Made by a program: the position numbers and the translations under genes
Notes under the pieces: generated by a model
Database searches by the model: none
What the model saw: the letters and a program-made list of their open reading frames with translations, nothing else
What the model was told of the DNA's origin: nothing
DNA from: an uncultured Prevotella sp.
GTDB lineage: Bacteria > Bacteroidota > Bacteroidia > Bacteroidales > Bacteroidaceae
Reading direction: 5' to 3'
DNA: 28,837 bases
Assembly: GCA_900556465.1 (NCBI GenBank)
Contig: USPK01000017.1
Location: 1-28,837 of the forward strand
Part shown: positions 23,463 to 28,837 of the stretch, piece after piece
How the letters are laid out: every line of letters begins with the position of its first letter
Position numbering within the stretch: the first letter of the stretch is position 1

Positions 23463-23912
23463 CTACGCCTGCAGCAGCGACATCACGAAGTTCGTCAGCC
23501 AGATGCCGCGCAGCTCCACCTGCTGCGCCCGAACCAGGCGATAGCCCCGGGCGGCAAAGAAGGGGCGCGCCGTAAGCGAAGCGTGCGTCCGCACCGTGGC
23601 GGGCCACACCGCCGCCTCCAGCCGCGCGCACAGGGCCGTGCCGACGCCGCGCCGCTGCCAGTCGTGACGGACGTAGAGGCGGTCCAGATAGCCCGTCCCG
23701 TCGATGTCGCCAAAACCGACGGGCCTGTCTCCGGCCTCGGCCACGAAGGCCACTCGCCGGCGCAACGAGGCGTCCCATACCGCCGTGTCCGGCGGTCGCG
23801 GCGCCCAGGCCTCCAGCTGCGCCGGCGTATAGTCCCGCGCACAGACGGCGTGGACCGTCTTGTAGAAAAGGCGGGCCAGGGCCTCGGCGTCCGCCGGGCG
23901 GTAAGGGCGCAC
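23463..23912 (-). CDS. GNAT family N-acetyltransferase
   Basis: 149-residue acetyl-CoA-dependent acetyltransferase. It begins with the family's usual RPYRPADAEALARLFY strand-helix, has the central strand YLDRLYVRHDWQRRGVG with the acetyl-CoA pyrophosphate loop Q-R-R-G-V-G, and ends with FFAARGYRLVRAQQVELRGIWLTNFVM. It is closest in style to the small amine/peptide acetyltransferases related to YafP; the substrate is unknown. The start is GTG 23912, as no ATG is in frame nearby. It lies 31 bases after aspA with no promoter between, so it is probably co-transcribed. Confidence 0.85.
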   Translation of the reverse strand: MRPYRPADAEALARLFYKTVHAVCARDYTPAQLEAWAPRPPDTAVWDASLRRRVAFVAEAGDRPVGFGDIDGTGYLDRLYVRHDWQRRGVGTALCARLEAAVWPATVRTHASLTARPFFAARGYRLVRAQQVELRGIWLTNFVMSLLQA

Positions 23913-23943
23913 CGTGAAGGCCGCGCGGGGTTGTAGGCAGGGC

Positions 23944-25371
23944 TCATTTGCGGGCGTGGATGTCGAGCTTCACGGGGCGGATCATGTTCTTCGGGTCGAG
24001 AATGGTGTCCAGGTCCTCTTGGGTCAGGATGCCTTCCTCAAGCACCAGGTCGTAGACGCTGCGCCCCGTCTCCAGAGCTTTTCGGGCGATATTCGTGGAA
24101 TGGTCGTAGCCGATGTAGGGATTGAGCGCGGTGACGATGCCGATGCTCCGGCGCACCTCGGCCTGGCAATGCTCGGGATTGGCCGTGATGCCCGCCACGC
24201 AGAGCGTGCGCAGCGTGTCCAGCGCGTTGCGCATCAGGTCCACCGATTCGAAGCAGCACTGCGCCATGACCGGCTCCATGGCGTTCAGCTCCATCTGCGA
24301 AGCCTCGCCGGCCATGGTCACGCACAGCTCGTTGCCGATGATTTTGAAAGCTACCTGGCTCACTACCTCTGGAATGACGGGATTCACCTTGCCCGGCATG
24401 ATGGACGACCCAGGCTGGCGCGCCGGCAGGTTGATTTCGCCCAGACCGCAGCGCGGGCCGCTGGCCAGCAGGCGCAGGTCGTTGCAGATTTTGCTCAGCT
24501 TGACGGCCACGCGCTTCAGGGCCGACATGTAGCCCACCATGCACGACGTGTCCGACGTGGCACCCACCCAGTCGTCCGCCAGGCGCACCGGCCAGCCCGT
24601 AATGCGGCCCAGGGCCCCGACGGCTTTTTCGGCATAGCCCGGCTCGGAACAGATGCCCGTGCCGATGGCCGTCGCGCCCAGGTTCACCGTCAGGAAGTCA
24701 GCCGCCGCTTCGTCCAGGTGCTTCAGCTCGCCCTCCAGCGTACTGGCAAAGCCGCCGAATGTCTGCCCCAACGTCATGGGGACGGCATCCTCCAGCTGCG
24801 TGCGCCCCATCTTGACGATGTGGGCGAAGTCCGCCTCGCGGCGGCGCAGCTCGTCGATGAGCGCCTGCAGGTGGGGCAGGATCTCCAGGTGGCTGGCGTA
24901 GAGGCCCATGTGGATGGCCGTGGGGTAGGCGTCGTTCGTAGACTGCGAGCGGTTCACCTGGTCGTGGGGCGAGCAGTATCCGTATTCGCCCGGACGGTGG
25001 CCCATGTGGAGCAGCGCCACGTTGGCGATGACTTCGTTGGCGTTCATGTTCGTGCTGGTCCCCGCGCCGCCCTGTATCATGTCCACGGGGAACTGGTCGT
25101 GATAGCGGCCGGCGCGGATGGCCTCGCAGGCGGCCCGTATGCCGGCGTACTGTTCGTCCGTGAGCAGGCCCAGTTCGTGGTTCGCGGTAGCCGCGGCCTG
25201 TTTTGTCCAGGACAGGCCGCAGAGAAAGGCCGGATAGTCCGAGAGGCGGAAGCGGCTGATGGAGAAGTTCTCGACGCCGCGCAGCGTCTGGATGCCGTAG
25301 AGCGCGTCGACCGGCAGATCGCGCTGGCCCAGCAGGTCGTGCTCCGTGCGTGTTTGCTTTTCCTTTTCCAT
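23944..25371 (-). CDS. aspA: aspartate ammonia-lyase (aspartase)
   Basis: 475-residue enzyme of the fumarase/aspartase superfamily that converts aspartate to fumarate and ammonia, feeding fumarate respiration. The N terminus TEHDLLGQRDLPVDALYGIQT is the aspartase form. AGTSTNMNANEVIAN and GRTQLEDAVPMTLGQTFGG are conserved substrate-binding regions. The signature SSIMPGKVNP (about residues 320-330) carries the catalytic serine loop. Fumarase C is less likely given the N terminus. ATG 25371 is used because the promoter lies at 25425-25455; the longer frame to 25503 runs past it. Confidence 0.94.
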   Translation of the reverse strand: MEKEKQTRTEHDLLGQRDLPVDALYGIQTLRGVENFSISRFRLSDYPAFLCGLSWTKQAAATANHELGLLTDEQYAGIRAACEAIRAGRYHDQFPVDMIQGGAGTSTNMNANEVIANVALLHMGHRPGEYGYCSPHDQVNRSQSTNDAYPTAIHMGLYASHLEILPHLQALIDELRRREADFAHIVKMGRTQLEDAVPMTLGQTFGGFASTLEGELKHLDEAAADFLTVNLGATAIGTGICSEPGYAEKAVGALGRITGWPVRLADDWVGATSDTSCMVGYMSALKRVAVKLSKICNDLRLLASGPRCGLGEINLPARQPGSSIMPGKVNPVIPEVVSQVAFKIIGNELCVTMAGEASQMELNAMEPVMAQCCFESVDLMRNALDTLRTLCVAGITANPEHCQAEVRRSIGIVTALNPYIGYDHSTNIARKALETGRSVYDLVLEEGILTQEDLDTILDPKNMIRPVKLDIHARK

Positions 25372-25424
25372 TATTTTAAGGTATAGGTAAAATGGTTCCG
25401 ACAAAGGTGTTTTATATCGGGAGG

Positions 25425-25455
25425 CAAATATAGCGTTTCCTTTTCTGAACGGCAA
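25425..25455 (-). promoter_or_regulatory. promoter of aspA
   Basis: Minus strand: TTG (25455-25453), 20 bases, TATATTTG (25432-25425). It gives a leader of about 45 bases. Confidence 0.7.
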
Positions 25456-25496
25456 CCCCTTTCCGGGAAAAAGCACGGCCGGCGCACCGGGCATCC

Positions 25497-27272
25497 TCAA
25501 CACCCGGCCGGGGTCAGATACTTAATGAAGTATGCCGCTCCGGAGCGGGCCAGGTAGAACGGGCGGTTGTCCCCGGTGTCGGCCGTAAGGCCGTAGGCCA
25601 GCACCCGCTCGTCCGGCCGCTGCGGGCACAGGCGGTACCGCTCCACCACCTTGCCGCTCTCGCGCGAGAGGCGGACAAACTCGTAGTGGTCCGCCGTGGC
25701 GTTTTCCTCGCCCGGCTGGCCGGTGCGTACCAGGCAGTTCACGTACCGGTCGTCCAGCTTCACCTGGGCCACCGTGCGGCGGAAGTAGTCGCTGTACTGC
25801 TGCATGTATTCATCCTTATAGCGCAGCGTGGTGTCGGCCGGCGCGGGGTCGCCCAGACGGAATACCTCGTAAGTGCGCAGCGCCTGCTCCGGCCGGTCCG
25901 CCCGCGCCAGGGTGAGCCGCCCCGTCTGGTCCGCGCCGTAGATGAAGTCACCCCCGTGCGTGTCTGCCACGAGGTTAACAAACCAGTAGCCGGTGTACGT
26001 CCGGTGAAAAGCCTCGTCCAGCTGGCCGAATCGCTGCACCAGCCCGCCCGTGCGCAGGTCCACTTCGTCCACATAGGGATTGGGTTGCGCGTAGAAGGTG
26101 TCCAGATAGATGTCCCGCTGCGGGTCGCCCGGATACGGGTCGTCCAGGGGCCAGACCATCTTGTGGCAGGTCATGACGATGCGCCCCGGGCTGAGCGGGA
26201 AGATGGCGTAATGCTGGTCCATATACTCCTCCATGTGCGAACGGTCCATGCCGGTAAGAGTGGTCCAACACTTCGCGCCATGCGGTTTATAGAGTAGTGT
26301 GATTGCATTGAACAGATTCACACGACGCCCGGCCGAATCCGCAAACACGAGCGGCAGGGAATAGCTCATAGCCAAGCCACCGTCCGGCATGAAGATGGCG
26401 TCGAGCGGCATATAGCGGAGTGAAGATTTCTCGAACTCGTAAAGCCGGGGAGAGAGACGGACAAACGTGTCCCGCCGCGCGCTGTCCACTTCCAGAAATT
26501 CAGCCAGCCGGAACCCTGGCCCGTCGCGCCGCAGCAGCAGGCCGCCGCCGCACATCTCGTCGAGCACCAGCAGGGAGTCGCCGCGCTGCGTCGGGTGGTT
26601 GCGTATCTGGGCCAAATAGCGGTCGCCCAGGTCCAGCCGGCAACTGTCGTAGCGCAGGCCGGCCGCCACCGCGGGCGTGTAGCTACTGGCCGCCGTCTGT
26701 GCGCGCATATCCTCTGCGGCAGCATCGTACACGTGGAAGGGCAGCGGCGTCCGGACTGCAAGAAAATCCCGGACAAAGCCTGTGTCCAGATAAGATAGTT
26801 GGCCGCCGGTGATCATACGTCCGTGCGCCACGTCCACACGGGCAACGAATAGCCCCATCAGCACGCCCAGCGTGGTAGAAAAGACACGGTCGAACGTATG
26901 GCTGGTGTCGAACAACGTGAGCGTCTCGCCGAAATGCTGCTGCCGCAGATAGCGGGCCGCTGCCACAGGGTCGTCGAAACACGACACCAGCACCACGCGC
27001 TCGGCCGGACACACCGCGCGCATGGTCTGGAGGAAATGGGGGATAACGGCCTCACATCGCGGACAAGCCGCAGGGATAAGAAACAGTGCCGTCACGGTGT
27101 CGGCGCCGGCTGCCGCCGGCGCCAGGTAGTCGCGCAGCAGCGCCTCCGTCCCCGGCCGCTGGGCCAGGCGGATGTCGTCGTCCAGCATGGCCTGATAATA
27201 GGTGCTGGGCTGGGCGAAACCATCACACAACGCCAGCGCCATACCGAAGAGTAAAACAAAGATTCGCTTCAT
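25497..27272 (-). CDS. secreted thioredoxin-like protein with propeller-like C-terminal region, unknown function
   Basis: 591 residues. Signal peptide MKRIFVLLFGMALALCDGFAQ is followed by a thioredoxin-like domain (about residues 25-190) with strand TALFLIPAACPRC, Cys70-Pro-Arg-Cys73, and later strand AERVVLVSCFDD. Residues about 190-591 lack known enzyme motifs and show repeating blocks (LDEMCGGGLLLRRDGPGF; LDAIFMPDGGLAMSY; GDFIYGADQTGRLTLA) that suggest a beta-propeller. This resembles Bacteroidota 6-bladed-propeller proteins, but the assignment is an inference from pattern. ATG 27272 gives the signal peptide; the open frame goes 29 codons further. It is the last gene of a minus-strand set with two paralogous secreted proteins and has no clear promoter of its own. 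Confidence 0.8.
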   Translation of the reverse strand: MKRIFVLLFGMALALCDGFAQPSTYYQAMLDDDIRLAQRPGTEALLRDYLAPAAAGADTVTALFLIPAACPRCEAVIPHFLQTMRAVCPAERVVLVSCFDDPVAAARYLRQQHFGETLTLFDTSHTFDRVFSTTLGVLMGLFVARVDVAHGRMITGGQLSYLDTGFVRDFLAVRTPLPFHVYDAAAEDMRAQTAASSYTPAVAAGLRYDSCRLDLGDRYLAQIRNHPTQRGDSLLVLDEMCGGGLLLRRDGPGFRLAEFLEVDSARRDTFVRLSPRLYEFEKSSLRYMPLDAIFMPDGGLAMSYSLPLVFADSAGRRVNLFNAITLLYKPHGAKCWTTLTGMDRSHMEEYMDQHYAIFPLSPGRIVMTCHKMVWPLDDPYPGDPQRDIYLDTFYAQPNPYVDEVDLRTGGLVQRFGQLDEAFHRTYTGYWFVNLVADTHGGDFIYGADQTGRLTLARADRPEQALRTYEVFRLGDPAPADTTLRYKDEYMQQYSDYFRRTVAQVKLDDRYVNCLVRTGQPGEENATADHYEFVRLSRESGKVVERYRLCPQRPDERVLAYGLTADTGDNRPFYLARSGAAYFIKYLTPAGC

Positions 27273-27293
27273 GGATTCACGTAATTGAAAAGA

Positions 27294-27318
27294 CGGGAGC
27301 CACAGTCTGTAGCTCCCG
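27294..27318 (-). terminator. hairpin between the small secreted gene and the thioredoxin-like gene
   Basis: CGGGAGC (27318-27312 read on the minus strand) and GCTCCCG (27300-27294) form a 7-bp stem followed by TCTTTTCAATT. It may partly terminate transcription after the small gene, reducing expression of the downstream gene. Confidence 0.5.
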
Positions 27319-27327
27319 CCGCCCTTA

Positions 27328-27708
27328 TTATTGCTGTTTCTCAGCCGTCGTCTCCTCAATCAAGCCTCGTATGACCTTCAGCCCGGGAACCTCCCGTTCC
27401 AATTCCTTCATTTTCTCGAAGTCGCTTTGCGGCGTGTCCAAGGGGATGCGCAAAACCATCGTCGCAGTGGAGGCAGTTCCTGTCATTGACAGAGGCGCTA
27501 CATTGTTCTGGGGAACCAGCTCCGCACATTTACGAATCGTGGCCCCGCGACAAGGGTTGACATAACTTTTACGGGACTTTGTTCCCCAAAAGATGGAAAC
27601 GGGACCGCCGTTTTGCCAATGGTCAGAACCTCCATCGGGAGCTTGAGCCAGACAGTCGGCAACCGACGTCAGCGCAACCGCGCTTAATAGAAAAAACTTT
27701 TTTAACAT
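27328..27708 (-). CDS. small secreted protein, 'NPC-RK' domain, unknown function
   Basis: 126 residues. Signal peptide MLKKFFLLSAVALTSVADCLAQ (SPase I type) leaves a mature protein of about 104 residues. It contains VSIFWGTK, then NPCRGATIRKCAELV (Cys53, Cys61), MVLRIPLDT and a final LEREVPGLKVIRGL. The C-terminal half of the protein at 28231-28837 has the same blocks in the same order (CIYYGE; NPCKGRTLRKLARVV; IMHIPDAT; LEARTPGLTVVRDF), and both end in QQ, so the two are homologous. Base composition is less GC-rich than in neighbours. No known family was recognised. Confidence 0.78.
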   Translation of the reverse strand: MLKKFFLLSAVALTSVADCLAQAPDGGSDHWQNGGPVSIFWGTKSRKSYVNPCRGATIRKCAELVPQNNVAPLSMTGTASTATMVLRIPLDTPQSDFEKMKELEREVPGLKVIRGLIEETTAEKQQ

Positions 27709-27758
27709 GACTATAGTTTTAAGTTAGTATATTTTTGGTCCTACTATCAGAACCGTCA

Positions 27759-27766
27759 CAAATATA
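27759..27766 (-). promoter_or_regulatory. -7 box TATATTTG for the small secreted protein gene
   Basis: Exact TAnnTTTG match on the minus strand, about 50 bases before ATG 27708. No -33 element was seen. Confidence 0.6.
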
Positions 27767-27995
27767 GCCAATGAATGCAGAAAGCGTATCACGAAGAAGC
27801 GGAAAAGTAATGGTGCGTTCAGATAGTTTATCCGTCGTTCAACGTGTGCAAACATAGACGCCGGTATGAAGGCGAGAAATTATACTTCATTTATCTATGG
27901 AGCGGAACGCGGCAAGGCAATCGGCGGTGGGCACGCCCTGCCCGGCCGCCGCGGACAGAGGGTCCGGGGAAAACCTTCCCTGCCCCGCCAGCACG

Positions 27996-28075
27996 AGCCT
28001 TAGCCGCGTTCGCACAGGCCCTATCCCAGAAATTTCTATCCTTAGCCCCGTAAGAATTTCCCTAAGGCCCGTGCG
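27996..28075. repeat. dispersed 21-bp-period repeat, copy 4
   Basis: Contains GCCTTAGCC, GGCCCTATCCCAG, CCTTAGCCCCGT and CCCTAAGGCCCG. Outer arms CGCACAGGCC (28011-28020) and GGCCCGTGCG (28066-28075) are inverted with one mismatch; inner arms GAAATT / AATTTC lie at 28029-28034 and 28055-28060. One minus frame reads in heptads of the TGLRE / TGLRI / SGIGP / TRLRL type. Confidence 0.7.
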
Positions 28076-28136
28076 GACGCCCACTGGCCGCATGGGCGCA
28101 CCCCGGGACGGCCTTGGGGCGCGGCGGCGGGGAGGG

Positions 28137-28191
28137 CAAAAACAAGCGTTCTCCCGGACGCGGGGACCTGACGGTACGCTCCGGGAGAACG
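28137..28191 (-). terminator. intrinsic terminator of the right-end gene
   Basis: Perfect 11-bp stem CGTTCTCCCGG (28191-28181 read on the minus strand) / CCGGGAGAACG (28157-28147), 23-base loop, followed on the minus strand by CTTGTTTTTG. It lies about 40 bases past the stop of the 28231-28837 gene. Confidence 0.8.
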
Positions 28192-28230
28192 GAGAGAGGG
28201 CCACGGACTGCGGCGTGGCGGCGAAGGGGA

Positions 28231-28837
28231 TTACTGCTGCGCGACTTCGGCCGGCCCGGCCCGGAAGTCGCGCACGACGGTGAGGCCGGGCGTGCGGGCT
28301 TCCAACTTTAGGAAGCGGGCATAGAGCGTGTCGGACGTGGCGTCGGGGATGTGCATGATGGCCACGGGATAGCGCAGGCCGGCGGCCGTGGGCTGCGTCC
28401 ATGTGCCGGGATAGACCACGCGGGCCAGTTTCCTGAGCGTCCGTCCCTTGCACGGATTGGGCAGGCGGGGCACGACGCGCTCGCCGTAGTAGATGCAGGT
28501 GAGCGTATCGCCGGGCTGGCTGGGCAGTTCGGTCGCGCTATCCGCCGCCACGGGACCCATGCGCTGCGATGTCTGCCTGCGCTGACGCGACAGGGCGGCG
28601 CGCTGCTGCGACAGGGCGGCACGCAGCGAGTCGAAGGCCGGACGCTGGCGCTCGAAGGCGGCGCGCTGCTGCGACAGGGCGGCACGCAGCGAGTCGAAGG
28701 CCGGACGCTGGCGCTCGAAGGCGGCGCGCTGCTGCGACAGGGCGGCACGCAGCGAGTCGAAGGCCGGACGCTGGCGCTCGAAGGCGGCGCGCTGCTGCGA
28801 CAGGGCGGCACGCAGCGAGTCGAAGGCCGGACGCTGG
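28231..28837 (-). CDS. partial gene: repeat-containing protein with C-terminal 'NPC-RK' domain
   Basis: The frame is open from the right window edge to TAA at 28231, giving at least 201 residues; the N terminus lies outside. The visible N-terminal part is a tandem of 21-residue units (QRPAFDSLRAAL + SQQRAAFER), three heptads long with Phe/Leu at a/d-like positions, which suggests a helical coiled coil. The C-terminal ~110 residues (from about 28560) are homologous to the protein at 27328-27708: CIYYGE, NPCKGRTLRKLA, IMHIPDAT, LEARTPGLTVVRDF. No internal Met precedes the repeats in the window, so the gene does not start at ATG 28560. Function unknown; secretion is inferred from its paralogue. 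Confidence 0.75.
   Translation of the reverse strand, partial: QRPAFDSLRAALSQQRAAFERQRPAFDSLRAALSQQRAAFERQRPAFDSLRAALSQQRAAFERQRPAFDSLRAALSQQRAALSRQRRQTSQRMGPVAADSATELPSQPGDTLTCIYYGERVVPRLPNPCKGRTLRKLARVVYPGTWTQPTAAGLRYPVAIMHIPDATSDTLYARFLKLEARTPGLTVVRDFRAGPAEVAQQ
28600..28837. repeat. 63-bp coding tandem repeat, identical copies, cut by the window edge
   Basis: ACGCAGCGAG recurs at 28621, 28684, 28747 and 28810, exactly 63 bases apart. By eye the copies are identical over their full length, and a degenerate partial unit precedes them at 28579-28599. The array continues beyond 28837. Confidence 0.92.

Larger units (their letters stand above)
27709..28230. other. 522-base intergenic region
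   Basis: Holds the promoter of the small secreted gene (27759-27766), an AT-rich stretch to about 27900, a dispersed 21-bp-period repeat (27996-28075) and the terminator of the gene to the right (28137-28191). A plus-strand TATTTTTG at 27730-27737 points into no gene. Open frames here are composition effects. Confidence 0.6.

Noticed and set aside
23914..25386. Plus-strand open frame of 490 codons opposite aspA
   Set aside because: Antisense shadow of a well-conserved enzyme gene; no recognisable domains and no promoter pointing its way.
27730..27737. Plus-strand TATTTTTG promoter-like box
   Set aside because: No gene lies downstream on the plus strand; it is probably a chance match in an AT-rich leader.
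27887..28453. Minus-strand open frame of 188 codons overlapping the right-end gene
   Set aside because: It runs out of frame through the conserved C-terminal domain of that gene, then through its terminator and a dispersed repeat.

Overview
This window reads as a chromosomal segment of a GC-rich member of the phylum Bacteroidota, most likely order Bacteroidales. The evidence is a complete porP-gldK-gldL-gldM-gldN type IX secretion cluster, a fused SecDF, a 679-residue two-domain MetG, a DUF2795 protein typical of the group, and promoters of the Bacteroidota form TAnnTTTG (sometimes with TTG or TTTG about 20 bases upstream). Most genes lack a Shine-Dalgarno sequence. Genus cannot be fixed from the sequence alone; a Prevotellaceae-like origin is only a guess. 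No rRNA, tRNA, CRISPR array, transposase or phage gene was seen.

Layout. 265-2071 (minus): a membrane acyltransferase and a Crp/Fnr-type regulator. 2470-8730 (minus): the type IX secretion operon, read porP, gldK, gldL, gldM, gldN, ending at a perfect 21-bp hairpin. 9047-10977 (plus, divergent from porP): an outer-membrane barrel protein, a methyltransferase-like protein and a PduO-type cobalamin adenosyltransferase. 11169-12986 (plus): a DUF2795 protein and a zinc-ribbon membrane protein with four 28-residue repeats. 12987-13863: a gene-free region with an array of five 63-bp units and a second dispersed repeat. 13864-19048: secDF and metG, divergent. 19144-20301: a second acyltransferase of the same length as the first. 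20384-23383: malate dehydrogenase and a three-domain aminopeptidase P, divergent. 23463-25371 (minus): aspartate ammonia-lyase followed by a GNAT acetyltransferase. 25497-28837 (minus): an unrecognised exported-protein locus.

How genes fit together. PorP and GldKLMN form the outer-membrane-associated ring and the proton-driven motor that export proteins already moved across the inner membrane by Sec; SecDF assists that first step. Aspartate ammonia-lyase and malate dehydrogenase both serve the C4-dicarboxylate (fumarate/malate) metabolism common in anaerobic Bacteroidales.

The least explained parts are (1) the right-end locus, which pairs a secreted CPRC thioredoxin-like/propeller-like protein with two secreted proteins sharing an 'NPC-RK' domain, one of which carries identical 63-bp coding repeats; and (2) a dispersed repeat family with a 21-bp period (heptapeptide-like TGLSPV, TGIGPV, TGPIPV) found at four places, once inside a coding gene. 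All tandem arrays here have periods that are multiples of 21 bp (21, 63, 63, 84).
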